This document shows, piece after piece, positions 14,809 through 22,712 of a stretch of 38,761 bases of DNA. The position numbers and the translations under genes are program-made. The notes under the pieces are model-generated. The model ran no database searches. It saw only the letters and a program-made list of their open reading frames with translations, and was not told the DNA's origin. Each line of letters starts with the position of its first letter. The stretch's first letter is position 1. Source of the stretch: Flavobacteriales bacterium (GTDB taxonomy: Bacteria; Bacteroidota; Bacteroidia; NS11-12g; UBA955); the NCBI GenBank assembly GCA_002737625.1, contig NSIB01000008.1:1-38761 (forward strand), given 5' to 3'.

Positions 14809-15690
14809 ATGGCTAACCAGAAAGAGATTCGGGCGAGGATTTCGTCTACCATCAGTACACAGCAGATCACGAAAGCGATGAAGTTGGTGAGCGCAACCAA
14901 GTTGCGGAAAGCCAGTGAAGTTATCATTCGTATGCGTCCGTATGCCCAAAAATTGCAGGGTATTATGGGCAATTTGCAAGACAGTACCGATGACGCTCAA
15001 TTGGCTGGATACTTTGAAACTCGAGAAGTCAAAAGAGTATTGTTATTGGTGATTACCAGTGATCGTGGTTTGTGTGGTGGTTTCAATGCCAATGTGGTTA
15101 AACGTGTTCGTCAGTTGTTAGACACTGATTATGCAGCTGCACTTCGTGCAGGAAACGTAACATTGATGTGCATGGGTAAAAAGGGTGGAGAAGCCTTGAA
15201 GCGTTTGGGTTATGCTGTGAATATGGATATGGTGAATCTTACTCAAAACGCAGATTCTCAAACTGCTTTTGCCGCAATGCAAAGTGTTATCGATTCATAT
15301 CTTGCAGGACATTATGATCGTGTGGAAGTAATTTATAACAAATTCAAAAACGCAGCGACACAAATTTTGGTTAATGAGCAATTGTTACCCGTTGTTCCCG
15401 CTGCGAATGTTGAGAAATCATCAACTTCAAATGATTATATTTTTGAGCCAGATCAGGTTGCCATTTTACAAGATTTGATTCCTCGCAGTTTGAGTACTTT
15501 GTTCTATCGTTCTTTGTTGGATTCGTTGGCTTCTGAGCATGGTGCTCGTATGGTTGCCATGGATAAGGCTACCGAGAATGCTGGAGATTTGTTACGCGCA
15601 TTTCGATTGGCATACAACCAAGCGCGTCAGGCAGCAATTACCCGTGAAATCTCCGAGATTGTGGGTGGTGTTGCGGCTTTGGAAGGATAA
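14809..15690 (+). CDS. atpG: ATP synthase F1 subunit gamma
   Basis: This 293-residue central-stalk subunit has the conserved N-terminal helix (MANQKEIRARISSTISTQQITKAMKLVSATKLRKA), the SDRGLCGGFN motif, and the C-terminal SEHGARMVAMDKATENAGDLL helix that turns within the alpha3beta3 head. It is the last gene of the operon and is followed by a clear terminator. Confidence 0.97.
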   Translation: MANQKEIRARISSTISTQQITKAMKLVSATKLRKASEVIIRMRPYAQKLQGIMGNLQDSTDDAQLAGYFETREVKRVLLLVITSDRGLCGGFNANVVKRVRQLLDTDYAAALRAGNVTLMCMGKKGGEALKRLGYAVNMDMVNLTQNADSQTAFAAMQSVIDSYLAGHYDRVEVIYNKFKNAATQILVNEQLLPVVPAANVEKSSTSNDYIFEPDQVAILQDLIPRSLSTLFYRSLLDSLASEHGARMVAMDKATENAGDLLRAFRLAYNQARQAAITREISEIVGGVAALEG

Positions 15691-15711
15691 AATTTTATTG
15701 GAAACATATTC

Positions 15712-15740
15712 AAAAGGCAGCGTGTTGGCTGCCTTTTTTT
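15712..15740. terminator. Terminator after atpG, shared with convergent rel
   Basis: A perfect 10-bp stem AAAAGGCAGC, loop GTGTTG, GCTGCCTTTT followed by three more T. It lies 22 bases after the atpG stop and immediately next to the rel stop codon (15742) on the other strand. The A-run ahead of the stem makes it usable in both directions. Confidence 0.88.
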
Positions 15741-15741
15741 A

Positions 15742-17979
15742 TTAATCCTCACGCGTTACTTGAATGTATTTGTGTGTGGCTTTTATTTTTCTTATCAACT
15801 GTTCTAGGTGGAGTAAATCGTATATCATAACTTCAATTTTCCCGCCAAATGTGCCATCGTCGTTACTCGAAATATTGATACTTTTCATATTAACCTCCAT
15901 GTCTTTGGAAATGATATCGGTAATACGACTTACAATTCCCACATCATCAATACCCCTTACAGCAATTGCAGTTTCAAAAGCTTTTTGATATCCATCGCCA
16001 CGCCATTCTGAGGGAATAATCCGGTATCCGTATTGCGACATGAGCCTAGTTGCGCTGGGGCAGGTTGTTCTGTGGATCATGACTCCCTCACCCACGGTAA
16101 TGAAACCAAAAATAGAATCTCCTGGTACGGGATGGCAACATTGTGCTAGTGTGTAAGAGGATTCGTACTCATCGCCAATAATAATTTGTTCTGATTTGGA
16201 TTTTGCCTTTTTGTTGATGGTTGGCGAAATACTACTTTCAATATGTTCGATATTGGCATCAATGGATTTTTTCTTTATAATTTGGGTGAGTAAATCCTTG
16301 TTCAATCGAATTTGCCCATCGGCAACACTGTGAAAAAACTCCGCACTCACCATGAATTTGAAATGATGCATGAGTTTCTTGATATTGCTATCGGAAAGTT
16401 CTAGTTTGTGTTTTCGGAACAAGCGTTCGAGTAACAATTTCCCCTGCTTTGCTCTTTCTGTCCTTTCGGCTTTGAGTGCTTCTCTGATTTTTGATTTGGC
16501 TCTTGCGGTTTTAACGATATCGAGCCAATCACTTTGAATGCGGCTTTTACTGGTTGTTAGAATTTCAATGATATCTCCGTTCTTCAATACTGTTTGAAGC
16601 GCAACCAGTTTATTATTAACTTTTGCTCCCAGCGTTCTTATGCCAATTTCTGTATGAATTGAAAATGCGAAGTCAAGTGCTGTGGCTCCCGTGGGTAAGG
16701 ATTTTACATCGCCTTTTGGTGTGAAAATATAAATATCTTCACCCAGGAGACTAGTTCTAAATTCACTCACCAAATCCAAAGCACTTAAATCACTATTGGA
16801 AATGGTTTCCTTGACTGTGTCTAACCAATTTTCAAATGCTACGTCTTGTGGAGTGGGCATTTTACTTTTAGAACCCGCTTTGTACTTCCAGTGCGCCGCC
16901 AGTCCACGTTCGGCGATATCGTCCATGCGTTTTGATCGAATTTGTACCTCAATCCATCTTCCTTTTGGACCCAATACAGTAGTATGCAGTGCACTATATC
17001 CATTGCTCTTGGGGTGGCTAAGCCAATCTCTAAGGCGGTTGGTATGTGAGCGATATTTATCAGTAATGATGCTATAGATCTTCCAACAATCGGCCTTTTC
17101 TAAATTCAATGGAGAATCAACAATCACGCGAATCGCAAATGCATCAAAGACTTCTTCAAACGGGATATGTTGTTTTCCCATTTTTTGCGAGATACTAGAA
17201 ATGCTCTTCGGTCTGCCTTTGATTTCGAGAATATTTAAACCCGATTTATCGAGATCCTCTTTGATTGGTTCGATAAATTCCTTGATATATCGTTGTCTTG
17301 TATTTTTTGTTTCGGCGAGCTTGGAGGAAATGTCTTTGTATGTAGTTGGATCTGTAAATTTAAGAGCCAAGTCTTCCATTTCTGTTTTTACCGCGTTCAA
17401 ACCCAATCGGTGGGCGAGTGGAGCATAAATAAACAATGTCTCAGAAGCAATCTTTAATTTGGTGTTTTCCGAAACAGAACCCAATGTTCTCATATTGTGT
17501 AGTCGATCGCACAATTTGATCAGAATCACCTTTAAATCATCGCCCAAGGTGAGCAACATCTTTTTAAAATTTTCGGCTTGTATACTTTGATCTTTGTCTA
17601 CAGTTTCAAAAACGGTAGAAATTTTTGTGAGTCCGTCGATGATATTGGCTACGTCCTTACCAAATCGATGTTCTATGTCATCTAAGGTTATGTCTGTGTC
17701 TTCAACAACATCATGCAGTAAAGCGCAAACAACAGATGTTTCGCCCAAACCCAATTCGGAAACGGCAATTTCTGCGACTTCTAGCGGATGGAAAATGTAG
17801 GGTTCCCCGCTTTTGCGCACAGTTCCCTCGTGGGCTCTTGCGGCCATATCAAACGCATCCCGAACCATCCGGGTTTTTTCCGGATCGAGATTTTTACCAA
17901 GGCTTCGCAATAAATGTTTGTACCGCTTGAGTAAATCTGAGCGGTAGGCTTCATAAACCGGACCTTGGAGCAACGCCAT
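15742..17979 (-). CDS. Bifunctional (p)ppGpp synthetase/hydrolase Rel
   Basis: This 745-residue stringent-response enzyme makes and degrades (p)ppGpp. The N-terminal HD hydrolase has FHPLEVAEI, HDVVEDTD and CDRLHNMRTL, all intact, so hydrolase activity is expected. The synthetase follows (EIKGRPKSISSI, AFAIRVIVD, HTTVLGPKGRWIEVQIR). A TGS domain (IYIFTPKGDVKSLPTGATALDFAF), a conserved-cysteine domain (LAQCCHPVPGDSI) and a C-terminal ACT domain complete the standard order. The start ATG shares its A with the TAA stop of the upstream M20 dipeptidase, indicating coupled translation. Confidence 0.96.
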   Translation of the reverse strand: MALLQGPVYEAYRSDLLKRYKHLLRSLGKNLDPEKTRMVRDAFDMAARAHEGTVRKSGEPYIFHPLEVAEIAVSELGLGETSVVCALLHDVVEDTDITLDDIEHRFGKDVANIIDGLTKISTVFETVDKDQSIQAENFKKMLLTLGDDLKVILIKLCDRLHNMRTLGSVSENTKLKIASETLFIYAPLAHRLGLNAVKTEMEDLALKFTDPTTYKDISSKLAETKNTRQRYIKEFIEPIKEDLDKSGLNILEIKGRPKSISSISQKMGKQHIPFEEVFDAFAIRVIVDSPLNLEKADCWKIYSIITDKYRSHTNRLRDWLSHPKSNGYSALHTTVLGPKGRWIEVQIRSKRMDDIAERGLAAHWKYKAGSKSKMPTPQDVAFENWLDTVKETISNSDLSALDLVSEFRTSLLGEDIYIFTPKGDVKSLPTGATALDFAFSIHTEIGIRTLGAKVNNKLVALQTVLKNGDIIEILTTSKSRIQSDWLDIVKTARAKSKIREALKAERTERAKQGKLLLERLFRKHKLELSDSNIKKLMHHFKFMVSAEFFHSVADGQIRLNKDLLTQIIKKKSIDANIEHIESSISPTINKKAKSKSEQIIIGDEYESSYTLAQCCHPVPGDSIFGFITVGEGVMIHRTTCPSATRLMSQYGYRIIPSEWRGDGYQKAFETAIAVRGIDDVGIVSRITDIISKDMEVNMKSINISSNDDGTFGGKIEVMIYDLLHLEQLIRKIKATHKYIQVTRED

Positions 17980-19346
17980 TATTGATTAAGGGCTGCGAAG
18001 TGCTTAAAGAATTGAGGAATGGTTTCGATACCTTTAAAATAGTTGAAGATTCCATAGTGCTCATTGGGCGAATGTATCGCATCAGAATCTAATCCAAATC
18101 CCATCAACACGGTTTTGGTTTGCAATTCTTTTTCAAACAGGGCTACAATGGGAATACTTCCACCACCACGGGTTGGGATTGGGTCGATACCAAATGTGTC
18201 TTTCATGGCAAGTGCTGCCGCTTTGTAAGGGATTGAATCTGTTGGAGTAACTACAGGCTCACCACCGTGATGAGGGGTTACTTTTACCATTACGCCAGCC
18301 GGTGCAATGCTTTCGAAATGTTTCTGGAACAGCTGTGTGATTTCATCGCTGATTTGGTTGGGAACCAAACGCATTGAAATCTTTGCAAATGCTTTGCTCG
18401 GCAATACGGTTTTAGCCCCTTCTCCAATATATCCACCCCAAATTCCATTCACATCTAGGGTAGGGCGGATGCCAGTACGTTCAATGGTTGAAAATCCTTT
18501 TTCTCCCATCACGTCGTTAATAGCTAAGTGTTTTTTATAATTTTCAATATCAAATGGAATCTTCGACATTGCTTCGCGGTCTGAGGCAGAAACTTCTAAT
18601 ACTTTATCGTAAAAACCAGGGATGGTGATATGGCGATTTTCATCGTGCATGCTAGCGATCATCTTACACAAAGCATTGATTGGGTTTGCAACAGCACCAC
18701 CATAAACGCCTGAATGTAGGTCGATTCGTGGGCCTGTTACTTCTACTTCAACGTAACTTAATCCGCGCAATCCAACGTCGATACTCGGTATGTCGTTAGC
18801 AATCAAAGCGGTATCCGAAATCAAAATCACATCGGCCTTTAACTTGTCTCTGTGAGTTTTGCAGTAAGTGCCCAAATTATTTGATCCCACTTCTTCTTCA
18901 CCCTCAATCATGAATTTGATATTACAAGCCAAAGAATTGGTCTGCATCATTGTTTCAAACGCTTTTACATGCATGAAAACCTGACCTTTATCGTCGCATG
19001 CGCCACGGGCATAAATCTTACCATCTCTAACGGTAGGTTCAAATGGAGGCGTATCCCATAATTCGTTTGGAACACTGGGTTGTACGTCGTAATGTCCGTA
19101 AACTAAAACGGTTGGTAAAGAAGTATCGATGATTTTCTCACCGTAAACAATGGGGTAACCCGCGGTTTCTTCAAGGACAACATTGTCGGCCCCAACTTTT
19201 CTCAGGTGGTCGGCAACGGTTTCTGCACACTTTCTAACATCCCCGGCATAAGCTGGGTCTGCACTGATACTTGGAATGCGCAAAAGATCAAACAATTCAT
19301 TGAGGAAGCGGTCTTGGTTTTCTTGTATATACTGATTAACAGACAT
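17979..19346 (-). CDS. M20 family dipeptidase
   Basis: This 455-residue cytosolic zinc metallopeptidase is of the carnosinase/DUG1-like M20 type. Metal and catalytic residues are in GHYDVQP, ARGACDDKG and EGEEEVGS, with a lid domain in the middle (about residues 190-330) and a C-terminal RGGGSIPIVALFEKE segment. It likely hydrolyses dipeptides with broad specificity. It overlaps rel by one base (TAATG). Upstream, TAAATTGC ends four bases before the ATG, consistent with a very short or absent leader. Confidence 0.9.
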   Translation of the reverse strand: MSVNQYIQENQDRFLNELFDLLRIPSISADPAYAGDVRKCAETVADHLRKVGADNVVLEETAGYPIVYGEKIIDTSLPTVLVYGHYDVQPSVPNELWDTPPFEPTVRDGKIYARGACDDKGQVFMHVKAFETMMQTNSLACNIKFMIEGEEEVGSNNLGTYCKTHRDKLKADVILISDTALIANDIPSIDVGLRGLSYVEVEVTGPRIDLHSGVYGGAVANPINALCKMIASMHDENRHITIPGFYDKVLEVSASDREAMSKIPFDIENYKKHLAINDVMGEKGFSTIERTGIRPTLDVNGIWGGYIGEGAKTVLPSKAFAKISMRLVPNQISDEITQLFQKHFESIAPAGVMVKVTPHHGGEPVVTPTDSIPYKAAALAMKDTFGIDPIPTRGGGSIPIVALFEKELQTKTVLMGFGLDSDAIHSPNEHYGIFNYFKGIETIPQFFKHFAALNQ

Positions 19347-19404
19347 ACCCGCAATTTACATTGCATTTTCCGCACCTACCACATGGGTTTGATGAAAATT
19401 TTCA

Positions 19405-19435
19405 TTTAAATGGGTCTTTGATTTTACTACCTTTG
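19405..19435 (+). promoter_or_regulatory. Promoter of the small membrane ORF
   Basis: TTTA (19405-19408), an exact 19-base spacer and TACCTTTG (19428-19435). The -7 element is perfect and the -33 element matches three of four. The ATG lies 12 bases downstream of the -7 element. Its presence is one reason to treat the small ORF as real. Confidence 0.55.
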
Positions 19436-19447
19436 TATTCTCAAATT

Positions 19448-19630
19448 ATGGATACTCTTGCGGCCAATATTAAGGCGATTTCAGTAGAAACATTTAAACA
19501 ACAGGTATTGATGTGGGAGTATATCATTACTGCTATAATTTTCCTTGCGTCGTATTTTGTTTTGAAGCGGTACAAGAAAAATCAGTTGTTTGCGCAAAGC
19601 AAAAACAAAAAGTACAATACGGGAAGTTGA
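19448..19630 (+). CDS. Small single-pass membrane protein, unknown function
   Basis: This 60-residue ORF begins at the ATG at 19448, 12 bases after a promoter element. It has an N-terminal amphipathic stretch, one membrane helix (about residues 22-40, LMWEYIITAIIFLASYFVL) and a basic, Lys/Asn-rich tail, so the tail should face the cytoplasm. I recognise no family. It stands alone between the divergent dipeptidase gene and the convergent CoA-transferase gene. Promoter match and protein-like composition support it, but conservation is untested. Confidence 0.5.
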   Translation: MDTLAANIKAISVETFKQQVLMWEYIITAIIFLASYFVLKRYKKNQLFAQSKNKKYNTGS

Positions 19631-19643
19631 AATAAAACGTAGG

Positions 19644-20297
19644 TTATACGTTTACTGTTTTGATATCACCCTCAACCACAAGTCTACCTAGGGTTTTGGC
19701 TTTTACCTCTTCAATTGAAACGCCTGGAGCCAATTCTTTGAGTTCGAAGCCCCTTTCGGTGATATCAAATACACCCAATTCAGTGACAACTTTCTTTACG
19801 CAACCCAATCCAGTGATAGGCAATGAGCATTTGGGTAATAATTTGCTTTCCCCCGCTTTGTTGGTGTGCTGCATAGCAACGATGATATTTTTGGCTGAAG
19901 CCACCAAATCCATAGCTCCGCCCATGCCTTTGACCATTTTGCCTGGGATTTTCCAATTGGCAATGTCGCCATTGTCGCTCACTTCCATTGCACCCAAAAC
20001 GGTTAAATCGACTTTCCCCGATCTAATCATTCCAAAACTTGTGGCGCTATCGAAAATACTAGCCCCTTTTACCATTGTTACTGTTTGCTTTCCGGCATTG
20101 ATTAGGTCAGCATCTTCCTCCCCGTCAAAAGGGAAAGCGCCCATGCCGAGCAGGCCATTTTCTGATTGTAAAACCACTTCCATGCCTTCGGGGATGTAAT
20201 TGGCAACAAGTGTTGGAATACCAATTCCCAGATTTACATAATAACCATCCCGCAACTCTTGCGCAATTCTCTTGGCGATTCCAAATTTGTCTAACAT
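19644..20297 (-). CDS. scoB: 3-oxoacid CoA-transferase subunit B
   Basis: This 217-residue cytosolic subunit transfers CoA between succinyl-CoA and acetoacetate (or a similar acid), for ketone-body or fatty-acid use. The catalytic Glu is in SENGLLGMG, near residue 46, after the [19 protein letters not shown] segment. Length is standard. Subunit A normally lies next to subunit B, but neither neighbour encodes it. A -7 element (TATTTTTG) ends six bases before the ATG. Confidence 0.93.
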   Translation of the reverse strand: MLDKFGIAKRIAQELRDGYYVNLGIGIPTLVANYIPEGMEVVLQSENGLLGMGAFPFDGEEDADLINAGKQTVTMVKGASIFDSATSFGMIRSGKVDLTVLGAMEVSDNGDIANWKIPGKMVKGMGGAMDLVASAKNIIVAMQHTNKAGESKLLPKCSLPITGLGCVKKVVTELGVFDITERGFELKELAPGVSIEEVKAKTLGRLVVEGDIKTVNV

Positions 20298-20303
20298 GCT
20301 TTA

Positions 20304-20333
20304 CAAAAATACTAATTTTTTATTGGCTACAAG
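20304..20333 (-). promoter_or_regulatory. Promoter of the CoA-transferase subunit B gene
   Basis: On the minus strand CTTG (20333-20330), an 18-base spacer and TATTTTTG (20311-20304). The -7 element is perfect. It ends six bases before the ATG at 20297. A 13-base dyad, TTCAGA-A-TCTGAA (20336-20348), lies just upstream of the -33 position and could be a regulator site, but such dyads also arise by chance. Confidence 0.5.
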
Positions 20334-20412
20334 TGTTCAGAATCTGAAACTGTTTGCCTCGGGATTCGCGTAATAAAGAATGAATTTAAAAAACCAGCGA
20401 CGTTTTTAGCAC

Positions 20413-22389
20413 TTAAAAAGACCAACTTCGGAGAATTTTTGGATCTGCCCATTTTTTAGCTTCTTCGAATAGGATCTTCGCCTTTTTGGGTGCAGTTTTA
20501 TAGTAAATATCAATCAAGATCAATATGGCTTGAGAACGCGGGTTGAGTGACCTTGCCATTTCATATTCTTTGATGGCACCGCCGATGTTGTTTTCACGGT
20601 AATAACAGTTGCCCAAATTGAAATGAAGTAGTTCGTTTTTTTGCTGATGCTTGATTGCTTCTACTATCATTTCTTTGGCTTGACTAATCCGCCCTGCTCT
20701 CACCATAGCATTCGCATATTCAGCGGTAAAGTCGGAGTTCCATGGCATCACGCCGCAGGCCTGTTCATAGTGTAGGAGTGCTTTGTGGTCTTGTTGTGGA
20801 ATAATGAGGTCGTACGACTTAGCCAAACGGTATTGAGTCCAAGCGTTGGATTGCAATGCATCTTTCTGTTCTCTGTTACTTTTGGTTTCCCACAGTTCAA
20901 TGATTTGAGCATGCTCTCTTAAGTTATAATGATACTGAATCTTGGTTTCCAATTCAACAATAGGGTCATTGTAAATTGATTTGGCTTTCTCCAAATACAG
21001 CATTTTAGAATCAAACTTTTCAAAGTACGAAACATAGGCATTAAACAATTCACGATTGCTTGGGTTTTTGCTATTAACAGCCTGTAATCCAATGATTTCG
21101 ATTACGTTTTTGCCATTTAATTTGCCATTGTTTTGAAGGTTGTATTTTGTGTTTGTACGCGAAATGTAGTGGTCATGGATACTAACATGGGGGATATCTT
21201 TTGTGTTGCTGCTTGGCATGTGGCACCCAGCACATGTAGACTTGCTCCGATCAATCTCCGGCAGTTTACATTGATGCAATTTGCTTTTTTGAGATTCTGG
21301 ATTGTGGCAACTTTTACATGTATTGTTGAATTGGTCTTGATGGGTTTTTTTTACGCTCACATGAGGATTGTGGCAACTGATACAAGTGAAATTGATATCA
21401 GCATTGTATTTGGTAAGATTCCCTTTATTGCTCCCTTTAAAGCAAGCGCTCATTTGGAATCGTTCTGCATGGCCGGCCATAACAAAGGCGTTGTCTCCTT
21501 TTTGGCTAGGCATGTAAACTGTAAAAATGGAGTCGAGGTGCATGCCAGGTCTAAAATCGGTAAACTTTTTCCCGGGTTTTAACACATTATTTCCTTGTAG
21601 ATGGCATCGTTGGCAGATATCAACTTGCAATTTCCAAGGCAATCGCTTGGGGTTTACGATGGAATAATCGGCTTGTTTGTTGGTGTTTACTATGATCCCT
21701 GATGATTTTTCTTTAATGTGAAGTGAGCCGGGGCCATGACATCTTTCGCAATCGATACCCAGCGGAAGTTTATTGAAAATGTTGTCGGATCCTTCTTTTG
21801 TTTGCGGCATTCCAGTATGACAACTCAAACATTCGATGTCGATTTTCCTATTAAAATGCGTGTTGAAATCCTCATATCCTGGGGGTAGATCCCAGATTCC
21901 CTTTTGAGTGTAAAAGGTTAATGGTGCTTGAAATAGATGTTGACCATCCATCCAAAAGTGGCTGTTTGTGTGTTGACCGCTTCCAATAATATGTGAGATT
22001 TGCTCGATTCTGTTGTGGATGGTATCTCTTCCGCGCAATTGGAATTCCTGAATATAAAGGCGTTCGTTTTTCCAAAAAGGGTAGTAGTATAGGTCGTTTT
22101 TTTTATCGTAAACGGGCTTTACATTTTTGAAATCCGCTTTGGAGTATTTTCTTTCGGCGAGATGGAAACTCTGACCCATTCCGGTTTCAATAAAAGTGGC
22201 GTGTTTTTCTGAATGGCAGCCTTTACAAGCGGTTATACCCACATAGTGCGCTGAATCGCCTAAGTTTCTGAATGGTTGAGTGGGTTGGGTAGTGGATGAA
22301 CTCAACAATCCGTTACAGCCCCAAATCCCTGATAAGGCCCATGTGATTAGGCAAAGGAAAATGCCGCCAATTATGTGCTTTGGCTTCAA
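20413..22389 (-). CDS. Seven-haem c-type cytochrome with C-terminal TPRs
   Basis: This 658-residue exported protein has a signal peptide with a lipobox-like IWGC (Cys25), suggesting membrane anchoring. Seven CxxCH haem motifs lie at about residues 55, 187, 214, 259, 336, 358 and 386. The layout (CKGCH near the start, then clusters) resembles cytochrome c554-like multihaem proteins. The C-terminal third (about 450-650) is helical, with at least two tetratricopeptide repeats (for example NELLHFNLGNCYYRENNIGGAIKEYEMARSL). An electron-transfer role in the periplasm is likely; the partner is unknown. It follows a rhodanese gene by 14 bases. Confidence 0.85.
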   Translation of the reverse strand: MKPKHIIGGIFLCLITWALSGIWGCNGLLSSSTTQPTQPFRNLGDSAHYVGITACKGCHSEKHATFIETGMGQSFHLAERKYSKADFKNVKPVYDKKNDLYYYPFWKNERLYIQEFQLRGRDTIHNRIEQISHIIGSGQHTNSHFWMDGQHLFQAPLTFYTQKGIWDLPPGYEDFNTHFNRKIDIECLSCHTGMPQTKEGSDNIFNKLPLGIDCERCHGPGSLHIKEKSSGIIVNTNKQADYSIVNPKRLPWKLQVDICQRCHLQGNNVLKPGKKFTDFRPGMHLDSIFTVYMPSQKGDNAFVMAGHAERFQMSACFKGSNKGNLTKYNADINFTCISCHNPHVSVKKTHQDQFNNTCKSCHNPESQKSKLHQCKLPEIDRSKSTCAGCHMPSSNTKDIPHVSIHDHYISRTNTKYNLQNNGKLNGKNVIEIIGLQAVNSKNPSNRELFNAYVSYFEKFDSKMLYLEKAKSIYNDPIVELETKIQYHYNLREHAQIIELWETKSNREQKDALQSNAWTQYRLAKSYDLIIPQQDHKALLHYEQACGVMPWNSDFTAEYANAMVRAGRISQAKEMIVEAIKHQQKNELLHFNLGNCYYRENNIGGAIKEYEMARSLNPRSQAILILIDIYYKTAPKKAKILFEEAKKWADPKILRSWSF

Positions 22390-22403
22390 GATTTAATTGT
22401 TGT

Positions 22404-22712
22404 TTAGCCACCAAATTGAGATTTCCAGTCCACGACACCTCCAATGAGGTTGCGGACATTGGAGTACCCTTGTGATGTTAGGAACATTTTGGCGGTATTG
22501 CTTCTGGATCCCGATCTGCAGTGAACGATGATTTCTTGTTCTTTTAAATGATCGATTTCATTGAGTCTGCTGGGCAATTCACCCAATGGAATCAACGTGC
22601 CGTTTAGGTTGAATTCATCAAATTCGTATTGCTCACGAACATCAATGAGGTTTATAGATTCTTGATTGTCTAAATATTTTTTTAATTCAATAACTGAAAT
22701 ATCGGTGCTCAT
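22404..22712 (-). CDS. Single-domain rhodanese-like sulfurtransferase
   Basis: This 102-residue cytosolic protein is one rhodanese domain. The persulfide-forming cysteine is in VHCRSGSRS, and the N-terminal motif NLIDVREQYEFDEF is typical. The loop CRSGSR fits the class that transfers sulfur or acts in thiol exchange. No signal peptide is seen. Its ATG overlaps the stop of the secreted-protein gene (ATGA), and the multihaem cytochrome follows 14 bases later, so the three are co-transcribed. Confidence 0.93.
   Translation of the reverse strand: MSTDISVIELKKYLDNQESINLIDVREQYEFDEFNLNGTLIPLGELPSRLNEIDHLKEQEIIVHCRSGSRSNTAKMFLTSQGYSNVRNLIGGVVDWKSQFGG

Noticed and set aside
19392-19405. A 14-base palindrome ATGAAAATTTTCAT between dipeptidase and the small ORF
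   Set aside because: About two such palindromes are expected by chance in a window this size; no second copy was noticed.
19660-20199. A 179-codon frame antisense to the CoA-transferase gene
   Set aside because: The minus-strand protein carries the catalytic SENG motif and full-length family match; the antisense frame is a shadow.
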